Source of the DNA: Nakaseomyces glabratus
Lineage: Eukaryota; Ascomycota; Saccharomycetes; Saccharomycetales; Saccharomycetaceae
Length of the DNA stretch: 64,000 nt
Assembly (NCBI RefSeq): GCF_010111755.1
Contig: NC_088960.1
Span: 682,001-746,000, forward strand
Direction: 5' to 3'
Shown here: in pieces, positions 32,873 through 43,911 of the stretch
Layout of the letters: each line of letters starts with the position of its first letter
Position numbering within the stretch: position 1 is the first letter of the stretch
The notes under the pieces: model-generated
What the model saw: only the letters and a program-made list of their open reading frames with translations
Databases searched by the model: none
What the model was told of the DNA's origin: nothing
Program-made: the position numbers and the translations under genes

Positions 32873-35800
32873 TCACACATTCGGTATATGAATATCAATT
32901 TGCTCTCTCGAAGAGTCTGGGATTGGATCTGCTCCTTTAAATATGCATGCAAAATCCACAATAAATGGTTGTAGGACACCTATTGGAATATTAAGGGTTG
33001 GCGAGAAAACAATACATAGATTTCTCAAATTCATTTTATTATAGCGACTATTTTCATTGATTCGTAGTAGCAATTCAAAGAGAGCGTACATTAAAGATAA
33101 ATTTTGGTGAGGAATCTTGCCACTTGCAATAATATCACGAAAACCTAGAGCTATCTTGGCAGGGTTGTCATGGTTCATATCAACAACACCTTTAAAATAG
33201 CCATACTCATCATCACCACAAATCAGATGCGGAAGCTGTCTCAGATACAATTTCAATAAACCTGAAACAGTGTTTACACTAATGAATTGCCCACCATTAC
33301 TGTCATCTTCATTGCCAGCACCCTCGAGTTTGTTATTAAAATTTGATAGATCAACATCATACTCACGGTCAAACTTTTCCTGTAGCTGCTTTATCAAGGT
33401 TGATGACCCACTTAAACGGAATATACCTTCTTCTTGAATACCATGATTTTTGTAAAGATACTCCAAACATCTGTACACTATACTTGGTAAATGATATTGA
33501 CGTTGATATGTCTTCGAGCTCAGCTGCATAGATTTCTGCAATGGAGCACCAAAAACTGTATTCAAAGACACAGGTAAAGGTGTCGATTCCACCAATCTTT
33601 GGGAGTAGTTATCATTATTTGATGTGACAAATGTTTCCACACTTTTGTTCAAACTATCATTCTCAGTGTCTCTATCCTCATCATGGGGGAAAACTCCTCC
33701 AGCTATCTTCTTGAATGGGAATATACTTCTCATTTTCATACGCCTTGATTCTCTTTCATCATCAGCACCCTCATTCTGTTCAGAAATACCAGACGGAGAA
33801 GATATCCCACTATAGTTGCTAGCTGTTTCAATATTATAGCTGTTACGATGGTTGCTTAAATCTGTCACGTAATGCGGATCAGGTTTAGAAGAATCGGGTC
33901 TACCGAAAGAAATGTTATCAGTATGATTACTTCCACTACGAATACTTGAAGTTGAGGGTGCCAAGTTACTAGAATTAGGATCCAGTAAACCGTGCAATGC
34001 TGATATCCATCCTTCCCTCTCTTTTGCAGTTTCAGTACATAAATAATATTTGTTTGATCCCGACAAACCTGATTTTTTATGCTCAGTTAAAAGAAAGCCA
34101 TTCTTTGTGCCGAATTTGTCATCAGGTAGATTCGGCAATATTTCTAAAGACACTTGCCTTACTTTTACTTGTTCCATTATCTGATCATTCTCTAACAACT
34201 GAAGAGTTTTGGAATTGAGCGCACCATACCTTAACTTCCAAGTATTGCCACCACCGAGAGCCTTTGGTTTTCTCATCAGTAGCCTTCCTTCATATAATGT
34301 GTCTCCTAAAGTCAGAGGTGTCATTACCGTATCCGTGCTAATAAATTCAGCAATTTTCAAACCAACATTTACGGGAAAATTCGGAATACTCACTAAACTT
34401 GAAAAATATCCATTTAGCATTTCTCTTCTCTGATCTACCCTAACAGGTAACAGTGATTTGTACAGTTGTTCGGACGGCAAATCTGGAATGGATACAGACG
34501 GTATATGAGATTTCAGATACACATCTAACTCTCTTAATTTTTTTAAAGACTTGCTGAATTTAAACATCTCTTGGCTGGAACTACGATCGATGACACTGAA
34601 TAACACTGAATTCTCTTCTCCTTGAAAATTAATTTCTGGATCTTTGTACAGGGTACTTAGTATCTGTATCTGGATTGTGCCCAAGTCCTCTGGTTGAACA
34701 AACAATGGTATATCTGAAGTAACAGGCTTTAGCGAAGGGTTACTTCTGAGGCTGTTATCTCTATTTACTGAAGTTAAATCAACTCGTAAACCCTGTTGTG
34801 AATTTGCCGGGGGTTTCTGTGGACTAATGTGGGATGGTGTTTCTTGTCTTTGTTCATTAGATGGGAGATATTCTCTTTCATGCCTTAAATTGTCAGCACG
34901 ACCTAACGGAGTTTCATTAGGCAATGAACCAGGTACAATACTTGATACAATCGATGATGTACCTGGAGTCGACATCTGGCTGTCATGATTTACCAAAACA
35001 TCTTTCTTCTTGTTTACAATAATGGGAGATCCTAGTTGTTGAGCAGAAACTGGTGTAGATGTGATACTTGCATTAATTGTAACATTAGGCAAACCTTGAG
35101 ATTTTATAGCATTGGACTTCTTCAAATCCTGATGGCCATTTTGGGTGTCGTGTTTACTAACTTCCTCTTCACCAAACGATGCCTCCAATAGCTCAGCAAA
35201 GTTGTCAATTTTTTCTTTAGAGCTAGGTGAAAAGTCTTGTCCCTTTGGTTTTTGAAAGTCTGTTCTGGGTGGACTCATTGGAGCAAAACTACGATCAACA
35301 CTTTGATCCTTTTCTAGATGCTTAGTTGGTGTATTTCTCCCCGACTGACTATTGCTACACGATTCCAGAGGACCATTTTGCTGCTTTCTTATGGTTTGAC
35401 TTACTATTCTCCTTGAAGGTGACTCCGGTACTTGTGCAGTTGTATCTTGTTTTGGCTCATGCCTTACTGATCTGGGTGACGAAATTGTTATTCTTGAAGT
35501 TGTGTATGTAACGGATGTGGCTGGGCTAGTGAAATTTTGAGGTGCCTCAGTAATACGGATAGGGCTTATGTTTAGTTTATTTGCATAACTAGAAGGTAAA
35601 GTTGGTTCCTCAGATGACTGAGTTTTTGTGGAATTACTTTGAAATGATCCTGTAGCACTGGGGGTAGGTCTAGGTGTGTTTTCTGAGACTTTCTTCAATT
35701 TCATTTCATTTTCGAAGTCATCAAGTGGATCTGTTGTCCTTTGATTGTTCGTCCTTTCTGTAGATCTAGGTGGTAGTGCAAATTGATGCTCATGTTTTGC

Positions 35801-36190
35801 ATTGTCTATCTCTGTAACCACCTTCTTGAGATCTTCCAAAGTACTATTCTTATTGACATTATACTTTGCATTGACAACACCAATGTTGTCCCTCAAATAT
35901 ACCACAACTTTTTCTAAAAGCGCAATTTCCTTATCTTTGTCTTGTAGCTGTTTGTTCATACGTAAGTTATCTTGAAACATATCGTCATACAAACTCTTCC
36001 AATCATTATTGCCGCCGTCTAGACTACCACGACGCCAACTTGCTCTTTTATCTGGATCTAGGTAATTTTTTTGCTCTGTAGGCTTGTTACGTTCTATATG
36101 CTCGAGCTTTTTATCCTTTTCTAATCTCTGATCATTGTATTGCTCAAGAAGTTGTAATGCTGAACTTCCAGCACCAAAGTTCCCTGCCAT
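32873..36190 (-). CDS. BEM3: Bem3 Cdc42 GTPase-activating protein
   Basis: 1105 codons (yeast Bem3 about 1128). A long disordered N-terminal half rich in Ser, Thr and Pro is followed by a PX domain (about 495-610), a PH domain (about 630-732) and a C-terminal RhoGAP domain (about 878-1105). The arginine finger is in EEGIFRLSGSS. A short coiled coil lies at about residues 65-100. Bem3 stimulates GTP hydrolysis by Cdc42 at polarity sites. It is the last gene in the normal YPL order; the next gene, CQD2, is inverted relative to S. cerevisiae. Confidence 0.96.
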   Translation of the reverse strand: MAGNFGAGSSALQLLEQYNDQRLEKDKKLEHIERNKPTEQKNYLDPDKRASWRRGSLDGGNNDWKSLYDDMFQDNLRMNKQLQDKDKEIALLEKVVVYLRDNIGVVNAKYNVNKNSTLEDLKKVVTEIDNAKHEHQFALPPRSTERTNNQRTTDPLDDFENEMKLKKVSENTPRPTPSATGSFQSNSTKTQSSEEPTLPSSYANKLNISPIRITEAPQNFTSPATSVTYTTSRITISSPRSVRHEPKQDTTAQVPESPSRRIVSQTIRKQQNGPLESCSNSQSGRNTPTKHLEKDQSVDRSFAPMSPPRTDFQKPKGQDFSPSSKEKIDNFAELLEASFGEEEVSKHDTQNGHQDLKKSNAIKSQGLPNVTINASITSTPVSAQQLGSPIIVNKKKDVLVNHDSQMSTPGTSSIVSSIVPGSLPNETPLGRADNLRHEREYLPSNEQRQETPSHISPQKPPANSQQGLRVDLTSVNRDNSLRSNPSLKPVTSDIPLFVQPEDLGTIQIQILSTLYKDPEINFQGEENSVLFSVIDRSSSQEMFKFSKSLKKLRELDVYLKSHIPSVSIPDLPSEQLYKSLLPVRVDQRREMLNGYFSSLVSIPNFPVNVGLKIAEFISTDTVMTPLTLGDTLYEGRLLMRKPKALGGGNTWKLRYGALNSKTLQLLENDQIMEQVKVRQVSLEILPNLPDDKFGTKNGFLLTEHKKSGLSGSNKYYLCTETAKEREGWISALHGLLDPNSSNLAPSTSSIRSGSNHTDNISFGRPDSSKPDPHYVTDLSNHRNSYNIETASNYSGISSPSGISEQNEGADDERESRRMKMRSIFPFKKIAGGVFPHDEDRDTENDSLNKSVETFVTSNNDNYSQRLVESTPLPVSLNTVFGAPLQKSMQLSSKTYQRQYHLPSIVYRCLEYLYKNHGIQEEGIFRLSGSSTLIKQLQEKFDREYDVDLSNFNNKLEGAGNEDDSNGGQFISVNTVSGLLKLYLRQLPHLICGDDEYGYFKGVVDMNHDNPAKIALGFRDIIASGKIPHQNLSLMYALFELLLRINENSRYNKMNLRNLCIVFSPTLNIPIGVLQPFIVDFACIFKGADPIPDSSREQIDIHIPNV

Positions 36191-37025
36191 TTTCTTTCCT
36201 AATTTTTGGTGTGGTTAATGTTGTGCAATGATTTTCAATTTACTTTAGACTAAACTATTTAACCAATTTGTCCCTTATTATGTCCACAAATTATAATCAA
36301 TACTAAAAGATCCAGCTGGTAGTATAGTTATAATATAATCTCTGCTCTAAAATCAATCAGTAACTGTTTATTTTTCAAATGCTATTCTGGAATATGTAAT
36401 TCTCTTGACTTCTTCACCAAAAAAAAGGAACAATATCAAAGAACACAACCCCAAATAACCTCACAAATAATACAAGACAATAATACAGGTTGTATCCAGT
36501 ATTATTCTCACTTTCTCCTCAACAAGGTACGGTAGTTCTTAAACCACGACCACGAATGCAGTTTATGCCAGATTGAAATTGAAGTGCCAACAATTTCTAC
36601 AATTGATAACCGTCCACGTTAAACCAAGCCTGGTAATGTATTAGTGCATACAACCACGGTTTTCGATATACACTTGTGTTCGAAGGGGAATTGACTTGTT
36701 CCCCAGGTAGTTTGGTGTGGTGACATTCCTTGCTTATGGGCCCTTGGGTTGGAACTTCACACGTCTCGCTTCAAAAAGATAATTACTGACGTGAAGGGCC
36801 CACAAATTACCAACATAAAGGGAATCGAATAGGCACACTTCCAACAAAAATGGTAAATAATCTAAAAGTTAAACCATAATTTTAAAAGACCGTAGTTTCC
36901 GGTTTACTTGACCCTTGATTACCTTTTCATTAGGCAGTTTATGATAACCAAGGGTTAATTGTAACATACCTCTATTTTGCTAATTTCAACAGGTATTAAT
37001 TGAGAAAGGCACATATGTCTGAGTC
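36191..37025. other. BEM3-CQD2 divergent region and inversion breakpoint
   Basis: 835 bp without a gene. The left breakpoint of the inverted CQD2-TOA1 segment lies here. Nothing repeat-like shared with the right breakpoint is evident by eye. An upstream ORF starts at 37015. Confidence 0.55.
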
Positions 37026-37035
37026 ATGCTGTTAA
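37015..37035 (+). CDS. overlapping upstream ORF before CQD2
   Basis: ATG at 37015 opens a six-codon frame (MSESCC) ending with TAA at 37033-37035. It overlaps the CQD2 start codon at 37026 in another frame. Its -3 base is C (poor context) and that of CQD2 is G, so leaky scanning could allow CQD2 translation if transcripts start upstream of 37015. Confidence 0.35.
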   Translation: MSESCC

Positions 37036-38846
37036 ATTTAATTAAGTCGCGAGCTAAAGTTACAACTGCTCTGGCTAAAGTACGAGTGGTCGGTCGTCAG
37101 AGGCGGTTCTTGATAAGTCCTCTTACAACTGCGAGCATAGCTACTGGTGCTATATCATTATCGATTTATCATAATCGTAGGGAGCATTTGCTAAATGAAA
37201 CTTTAGAACCGGATCCGACAGGAGATACATTTGAAATGGGTTTATATATTGCGTCGGAGAAAGAGCGGGAAACTCTTGCTGCAAGTGGTAAGCTAGACGT
37301 TATCAGAAAGTCTAGGTCGCTGCTTGTTAGAAGTATACTAAAATTATGGGTTGTTCTAGATGATAATATAATTGAACCTGTCTTGACAGTTTGTAGGTTC
37401 TTAGAACTTATGGGATTGTTTCTACCTGTTTTTTCTCTTTACCCAATTTGTTGGTTAGGAAGAAGGATCAAATTAAATGATGATATCACAGATACAAGAG
37501 GTTCCATAATATGGTGTAAATTGATTAGAATTGCTTTAGAACTGGCTGGTCCAAGTTTTATCAAGCTAGGTCAATGGGCAGGTTCCAGGACAGATATATT
37601 CTCAGAGACATTGTGCTACGAGCTAGGTAAATTGCACAGCAAGGTGAGACCCCATTCCATAGAATACAGTAAGAAAATGATAACCTCTTCATTTGAAGTA
37701 GATGACTTCGATGAAATATTTGATAGTTTCGGAGAAAAACCACTAGGTGTTGGTGCAATTGCACAAGTCCATGTAGGGAAATTAAATGATGCATTTTACA
37801 ACAAATATAGTAATAAAACACCAGAAAATAATAAATGGTGTGCGATAAAGATTATTCATCCTAGGGTAAGAAATCAAATATACAGAGATTTGAAAATTAT
37901 GAAATTTTTTGCCTGTGTAATTGATGGTATACCAACCATGGAGTGGCTTTCTCTGCCTAATGAAGTCGAACAATTCTCAATATTAATGAAGCTACAGTTA
38001 GATCTACGTATAGAGGCCCTGAATCTCAAAAGGTTTAATGAGAATTTTAAAGATGCAACTCAAGTTAAATTTGCAACTCCGTATCTAGAGTTGTCAAATA
38101 GGGACGTTTTATTTGAAGAATATTTACATGGCTTCCCGATGGAGGATTTCTTAAAAGTGAAGAGACATATCAAAGATGATGATCTTTGTAGGAGAGTAAG
38201 TGACCCATTTGTCGAAGCTTTCCTCCAGATGTTAATCCGTGATGATTTTGTTCATGCAGACTTACATCCTGGCAATGTCATGATTAGGTTTGTCAAGACG
38301 AATAAATACGGAACTCAGATAATCTCATCTGAGGAATCATCTTATAACATCTCGCACACATTAAGAGAAAAATGGAGGAACAAAGACTCTGATTTGATAC
38401 CATATCTGAAATCGGCACTCACAACATACACACCACAAATATGTTATATCGATACCGGCCTGGTGACAGAATTGAATGATAGGAACCGTGTTAATTTTAT
38501 AGCTCTATTTAATGCATTAGCACAATTTGATGGCTACAGGGCAGGTGAATTAATGATTGAGAGGTCTCGTACACCCGAGACTGCAATAGATAAAGATCTA
38601 TTTGCACTAAAAGTGGAAAAATTAGTAGATAAAGTCAAGCAAAGGACTTTTACATTGGGGAATGTCTCAATTGGAGATCTTCTTGACCAAATGCTGAGAA
38701 TGGTCAGATCACACCACGTTAGAATGGAAGGTGACTTTGTATCTGTTGTGGTGGCCATTTTACTGTTGGAAGGTATTGGTAGGCAACTGGATCCAGACCT
38801 GGATTTGTTCGAGAGGTTCGTATTTTATTATTCTCTTCATTTTTAA
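37026..38846 (+). CDS. CQD2: Cqd2, mitochondrial ABC1/UbiB-family kinase-like protein
   Basis: 606 codons. The N-terminal 45 residues are basic and hydroxylated, like a presequence. The family motifs are all present: KxGQ in FIKLGQWAGSRTDIF at about 177, the Ala-rich loop PLGVGAIAQVHVG at about 239, the Lys in CAIKIIHP, HADLHPGNVM at about 410 and the metal-binding IDTGL at about 474. S. cerevisiae YPL109C (Cqd2) is an inner-membrane protein that with Cqd1 balances coenzyme Q distribution. The annotated S. cerevisiae gene has, as I recall, an intron; I see no donor or TACTAAC here and take a single exon. It is next to GDE1 on the same strand, as in S. cerevisiae. Confidence 0.9.
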   Translation: MLLNLIKSRAKVTTALAKVRVVGRQRRFLISPLTTASIATGAISLSIYHNRREHLLNETLEPDPTGDTFEMGLYIASEKERETLAASGKLDVIRKSRSLLVRSILKLWVVLDDNIIEPVLTVCRFLELMGLFLPVFSLYPICWLGRRIKLNDDITDTRGSIIWCKLIRIALELAGPSFIKLGQWAGSRTDIFSETLCYELGKLHSKVRPHSIEYSKKMITSSFEVDDFDEIFDSFGEKPLGVGAIAQVHVGKLNDAFYNKYSNKTPENNKWCAIKIIHPRVRNQIYRDLKIMKFFACVIDGIPTMEWLSLPNEVEQFSILMKLQLDLRIEALNLKRFNENFKDATQVKFATPYLELSNRDVLFEEYLHGFPMEDFLKVKRHIKDDDLCRRVSDPFVEAFLQMLIRDDFVHADLHPGNVMIRFVKTNKYGTQIISSEESSYNISHTLREKWRNKDSDLIPYLKSALTTYTPQICYIDTGLVTELNDRNRVNFIALFNALAQFDGYRAGELMIERSRTPETAIDKDLFALKVEKLVDKVKQRTFTLGNVSIGDLLDQMLRMVRSHHVRMEGDFVSVVVAILLLEGIGRQLDPDLDLFERFVFYYSLHF

Positions 38847-40173
38847 GCCATTTTTGATATAATAAATATCAAATGTGCTGTTTTAATCTAACTAGGATAT
38901 TGGATTACTAACAAGTATTATTCGACGATCTATTTTCTTTTTTGTTTGCCCTTTACTACTATTTTCTTCTTCATTTTGGTCATTGCAAATTCTTCAGACG
39001 TATTGTAGTTTTTGATATGGTCCTTTACAAGGTAATTTGCTTAAAGGCGAGGAAGAATATGGACATGAAGAGAGAGAGGGCAAACAGTTAAGTAGTGACC
39101 TGGAAATTTGGATTGTTTTAGCTCCATTCCATTACTGAGAGATTTCAACTTTATGAAAGAAACCAACAACAAATTCCTGACTGAAATTGGTACTTACAAA
39201 ATCTTGAAACTTCTTGTAGGTCTAGAGATCAGAAAATTGATGACGGTTTCCGTACGTGAACTGTACAATCTTGTTAAAACAGACCAATTGTGTCCGAATT
39301 ACTAGAGGAATGGTACAATTCTTTTACGCCAAAGATTGAAACAAGCTCCCCCCCCGGAGATTATTGAAATCTCTCTAAGAGCCAAGGAACCAGCAAGCAC
39401 AAGAGTCAAAGAAAATGGGGTATATATGAAGAATATGAATATAACCTAGATTCCATTTCATTATATATATATACGTCGCCCTCATTGCTGCCTAATAATA
39501 AGGGCATTGATATTCAAGTACCTCGTGGGCATATACTTTTATGCTATGGAAGTTGAACCGTCACGTGATTTCACCTGTTGAGAAGTTTGTGTACAGCAGG
39601 AGCAGTATACGGATCTGGGACAAATGGACAATACGGGACAAAATGGAAAGAACAAAGAAGTGAGGGTGGGAACGAGAGGACGGAACGTGTCCATGTGCGA
39701 GTTAAATTCATAAAGCATCAGAGTGAGAAACGGCCGTAGTAGGCCAATAACCTAATGTGAACATGTATTCTGTTTCTAGGACAAATAAATTTGGTGGAAA
39801 ACACACATAGAAAGAGACGGAGCCACATGGGACCGATGAGCCCTAAGTTTGTCCTCTGTTTTAAGAGGATGAAGGAGTTGGATATAGAACAGTTTAGTTG
39901 CCGATTACTACGTGTGAGTCTCCCCCATCGTTATCCTGCACTTATTATCTGTTAGGCCTTTTTTTTTTAAGGGAAATTGCCTTTAGGGCTTCCGGGTTAG
40001 GCTTCTGGGATGAGATTCCGATTTACGCACATGGGATTATAATCATTTCACAAGTATGGGAATAGGTATATAAAAAGCGACAGCATTATACATAACGAGA
40101 TAAGTGGTTTACTTGTTGTAATTTGCAGTGAAGTGCTTAGTTGAAGAATAAGTCAAAGGAAAAAGGTTCTGCT
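38847..40173. other. GDE1 upstream region
   Basis: 1.3 kb without a gene; a 65-codon frame at 39108 looks random. It contains a CACGTG E-box at 39562, five GGACAA/TTGTCC motifs between 39617 and 39854, a C8 tract at about 39346 and a TA-rich segment at about 39465. Confidence 0.55.
39562..39567. promoter_or_regulatory. CACGTG E-box (Pho4/Cbf1 type)
   Basis: Perfect CACGTG (context GTCACGTGAT) about 610 bp before the GDE1 ATG. The flanking T at the -1 side (TCACGTGA) favours Cbf1, since Pho4 dislikes a 5' T. Gde1 has an SPX phosphate-sensing domain, so Pho4 remains possible. Confidence 0.45.
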
Positions 40174-43100
40174 ATGAAATTTGGTAAGACACTGTTGAAG
40201 TTACGGATCCCAGAGTGGTCCCATCTTTATGTCAATTATAAAGTGTTGAAGAAGATATTGAAGGAGATAACTAAAGTGCAAGATGATCTTTATCAGCAGG
40301 AAAACAGTGCCAATGGCGAAGGTGATAAGCCGCTTTGGAAGAAAGAAGAAGATGGTATGACATCAGATAGGAAGACGTTTGCGGAGAACAAGAAAATACA
40401 GCAACTGATAATATCTTTCTTTTTCAATCTGGATAGAGACATTGAGAAAGTTGATTCCTTTTATAACTCTCAATTCTCTGAGTATGAGAAGAGATTGCAG
40501 AAATTGCTACAATCTAGCCAATTCCAAGATGTGACGTATCTTATCGAAAACAGAGAAGGAGAGAAAGAGCTTACTCCTGTTGGTAATGGATCTATCCCAC
40601 CTCGTTACGCGACACCCCACCACATTGACGATGTTAATGAGGTATATAACATCTTATCAGAGCTGAAGACCCAATTCAGGAACTTGAAAAATTACAGTGA
40701 GTTGAATAAAAGAGCGTTTGTTAAGATTTTGAAGAAGTTTGATAAGATCACAGGGTTGAGCAGGAAGGATATCTTCTTGCAAAACAGAATTTATCCTTTG
40801 CCATTCGCTAACGAGACACAGATATCCAAAGATCTTGGGACTATAAACGAAATTTGGAGCAAATTATCAAGCAGAGTAGGTGTTATTGGAGCTTTGAATC
40901 CCAGTGTAGATGAGTTACTACAATCTACTGAAAACTTAATCCCCCAGATCAAACTCAATGACTCTCCAAGTGTTAAAGGACAAGTTACTTCGATTAATGA
41001 TATCACTCCTTTTATTGATGAGGACAATGGCAAAGGAATCATTGCTCAATTAATACAACTGTATGGTACTATTACAGCCGTACCAACTAGATCACTAATA
41101 AACATACTTAATAAAAGTGCGTTAAAGAAATCTTATAACTGTGTGGATTCTATTTTAGAGGTTATTCCATCGTTTAACGATGTGACAGATATCAACAACA
41201 GAAATTTTTTTCATCATTTTATTATTTCATTGAGTAAGAAGCTACCTTCCAATGATCAACAAGAAGAGATTCCATTCGTATTGAAAAGTCAACCATCCTT
41301 TGCTAAACCAACTGAAGATGTTATTTTATCCTCTAACTTGGAGGTCATTTACAATACTTATATGAACCGTGGCACCACAGGCACTGTTCTCGAAAAACAA
41401 AAATTAGACGAGAACTATTTAGATCCTTTCAGACATATAATACAAAAATTACCAGTAAGATTGAGACCATGCATTTTACAGGTTGATAATTACTCCCGTA
41501 CACCACTTCATTATGCAGCAAAATTTGGCTTTACTGGTATCGCAGCTGAAATAATTGAAATGCTTAAAGCCTGGGGCTATTGGAAAGATGATATATCGTT
41601 AGATGATAAAGATTTTTGGGGAGATTCTGAGGGACTTTCTCCTGTTCATTTGGCTGTACTTGGTAGGAATACTGACACATTAAAAATGCTTCTAGATTCC
41701 ATGAACAACAATCTGCTGTTGACATCTCCTACTTTGTTATTCTTAGCTATTCAAACTAACGAGTTTGACTTAATAAACACTATCCTATCCTCTAGTAGAA
41801 TTGATATCAATTTTCAAGACGAACAAACCAAAGAAACTGCCCTATATCAGGCTGTTGCGGCGAATTTATTTGAAGCAACTGCATGCTTACTGATAAATGG
41901 TGCTAGTACAGAAATTAAAGAAAAACTTTTTGGTTGGACTCCACTATTCATTGGTGCAGCAGAGGGCTACTCTGATATAGTCAGACTACTGGTTAATAAT
42001 GGTGCAAACATAAACATATTAGATGACGGAGGATGGACGCCAATGGAACATGCAGTATTGCGTGGACACCTAGAAGTCGCAAAAATTGTTGAAGTTAAAG
42101 ATTGGCCAGAAGTCTGCCATCCTGTCTACAATTCAACAAAAAACCAAGACTCACAAAGTAGAGATAACTCTGAAATAATAAAGGGCAACAGTAATTCTAG
42201 TGAACAAATGAATGATACAAAAGTGAAGCGTATCAAATCTTTTGGTCATAGCTATCTGAAAGAGGAAGAAGCAATAATGCTGATTACTTTAGGTGGAACT
42301 GACACAAGAATAACAACACCAGCAATATCATTGAATTTAAAGAAACTACTTCAGTCAGCGGACATTGACACGGCTCTTTCACTAGTTATCTCTTGTGATG
42401 ATGATGTATCCTCTGTTCCAGTTGTATTGGACTTGCCTTTAGATGCCAGTATGGCTAATATAAATTTCAAAGTACCATTCAAGGATAATGGAGTTTACAC
42501 TGTCTTTTTTGACATTGTGTACACTTATGGTTCATATTCTCCAGACAATGGAAATTCCCTAGTCAGACCTAATCTAGATCGTAATGCGTCTGTTGACTCT
42601 GTCATTCTATCATCAGCCAGTGACAGAGATCAAAACGATTCACCTCCTCCTGTTGAGTATTTGAAGGATAGGTTAGTTGCAAGGGCAGTTGCACTTTTGA
42701 ATAAAACCAATAGTGCTGCTGGTACAAACAGGCGTCTACTTAACGATAACGTTACCATTCCAATTCAATCTAAATATGGCATGGATTTGGTTGGGACAAT
42801 ATCGTTTGAGTATTCGATCGTCACTCCTTTTTCACATCCAAAAATGGGTGTGTATGCTACTGACACTTATTGGAAGTCTTTAGTTTCAACTAGGGTAATT
42901 GGGCATCGTGGTTTGGGGAAAAATTATCAATCAAGTAAATCCCTACAACTAGGTGAAAACACCGTTGAATCATTCATAGCGGCTGCATCTTTAGGTGCGT
43001 CATATGTTGAATTTGATGTACAATTAACCAAAGATAATATTCCTGTGGTATACCATGATTTTTCAGTTGCAGAAACCGGTGTTGATATACCAATGCATGA

Positions 43101-43911
43101 ACTTACATTGGAGCAATTTCTAGATCTCAATAATTATGGGGGGTCCAGGGAGCTTTTGAAGTCGAGGAGGAAATCCATGGATGATAGTGACTTCAAGAAC
43201 TTAAAGAAAGATTGGGATCTTGGCGAACCAGATGATGGCCGAAAATCTCCGTACTACCAATCGAGATCAAAATTGATGGAGGAGCGGATGAAACTGACAA
43301 AAGCATATAAAAGTAATAATTACAAAGGCAATTCTAGAGGGCATTCTATTGCATCCTCATTTGTCACATTGAAAGAACTATTCAAGAAGATTCCTCAAAA
43401 TGTTGGATTTAATATTGAATGTAAATATCCAATGTTGGATGAAGCTGAAGCTGAAGAACTTGGCCAAATTGCTCTTGAAATGAACCATTGGGTCGATACC
43501 GTTCTACAAGTTGTATATGATAATTTTAATGGTCGTGATTTGATATTTTCGTCCTTCCATCCAGATATATGTGTCATGCTGTCCTTGAAGCAGCCAAATT
43601 TTCCTATTTTGTATCTAACAGAATCAGGAACAACAAAAATGGCTGACTATAGAGCTATTTCATTGCAAAATGCGATAAAATTTGCTAAAAGTTGGAATCT
43701 ATTAGGTATAGTATCTGCAGCCTATCCCATAGTGAAAGCGCCAAGATTGGCAAAAGTTGTAAAGTCTAACGGGTTAGTATGTGTTACATATGGTGTTGAA
43801 AATAATGATCCTAATAATGCGGCCATAGAAATAGATGCTGGTGTTGATGCAGTTATTGTTGATAGTGTTCTGGCGATTAGGCGTGGTCTCACCAAAATTC
43901 AAACTAAGTAG
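40174..43911 (+). CDS. GDE1: glycerophosphocholine phosphodiesterase Gde1
   Basis: 1245 codons from the ATG at 40174 (yeast Gde1 about 1223). I prefer this start because SPX domains begin at the very N-terminus, here MKFGKTLLKLRIPEWSHLYV; an 11-codon extension upstream starts at TTG. The SPX domain covers about residues 1-215, ankyrin repeats about 435-645, and the GDPD catalytic domain about 905-1240 with GHRG, ENT and EFDVQLTKD. A region with a long insert (about 1000-1060) interrupts the GDPD barrel. Gde1 hydrolyses glycerophosphocholine to choline and glycerol-3-phosphate in the cytosol. The SPX domain suggests inositol-pyrophosphate/phosphate sensing. Confidence 0.97.
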   Translation: MKFGKTLLKLRIPEWSHLYVNYKVLKKILKEITKVQDDLYQQENSANGEGDKPLWKKEEDGMTSDRKTFAENKKIQQLIISFFFNLDRDIEKVDSFYNSQFSEYEKRLQKLLQSSQFQDVTYLIENREGEKELTPVGNGSIPPRYATPHHIDDVNEVYNILSELKTQFRNLKNYSELNKRAFVKILKKFDKITGLSRKDIFLQNRIYPLPFANETQISKDLGTINEIWSKLSSRVGVIGALNPSVDELLQSTENLIPQIKLNDSPSVKGQVTSINDITPFIDEDNGKGIIAQLIQLYGTITAVPTRSLINILNKSALKKSYNCVDSILEVIPSFNDVTDINNRNFFHHFIISLSKKLPSNDQQEEIPFVLKSQPSFAKPTEDVILSSNLEVIYNTYMNRGTTGTVLEKQKLDENYLDPFRHIIQKLPVRLRPCILQVDNYSRTPLHYAAKFGFTGIAAEIIEMLKAWGYWKDDISLDDKDFWGDSEGLSPVHLAVLGRNTDTLKMLLDSMNNNLLLTSPTLLFLAIQTNEFDLINTILSSSRIDINFQDEQTKETALYQAVAANLFEATACLLINGASTEIKEKLFGWTPLFIGAAEGYSDIVRLLVNNGANINILDDGGWTPMEHAVLRGHLEVAKIVEVKDWPEVCHPVYNSTKNQDSQSRDNSEIIKGNSNSSEQMNDTKVKRIKSFGHSYLKEEEAIMLITLGGTDTRITTPAISLNLKKLLQSADIDTALSLVISCDDDVSSVPVVLDLPLDASMANINFKVPFKDNGVYTVFFDIVYTYGSYSPDNGNSLVRPNLDRNASVDSVILSSASDRDQNDSPPPVEYLKDRLVARAVALLNKTNSAAGTNRRLLNDNVTIPIQSKYGMDLVGTISFEYSIVTPFSHPKMGVYATDTYWKSLVSTRVIGHRGLGKNYQSSKSLQLGENTVESFIAAASLGASYVEFDVQLTKDNIPVVYHDFSVAETGVDIPMHELTLEQFLDLNNYGGSRELLKSRRKSMDDSDFKNLKKDWDLGEPDDGRKSPYYQSRSKLMEERMKLTKAYKSNNYKGNSRGHSIASSFVTLKELFKKIPQNVGFNIECKYPMLDEAEAEELGQIALEMNHWVDTVLQVVYDNFNGRDLIFSSFHPDICVMLSLKQPNFPILYLTESGTTKMADYRAISLQNAIKFAKSWNLLGIVSAAYPIVKAPRLAKVVKSNGLVCVTYGVENNDPNNAAIEIDAGVDAVIVDSVLAIRRGLTKIQTK

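Noticed and set aside
36978..36995. Possible 3' splice site (TGCTAAT...CAACAG) before CQD2, because the S. cerevisiae gene is recalled to have an intron
   Set aside because: Branch point differs from TACTAAC at two positions and no donor is found in 800 bp; the ATG at 37026 already gives a good presequence.
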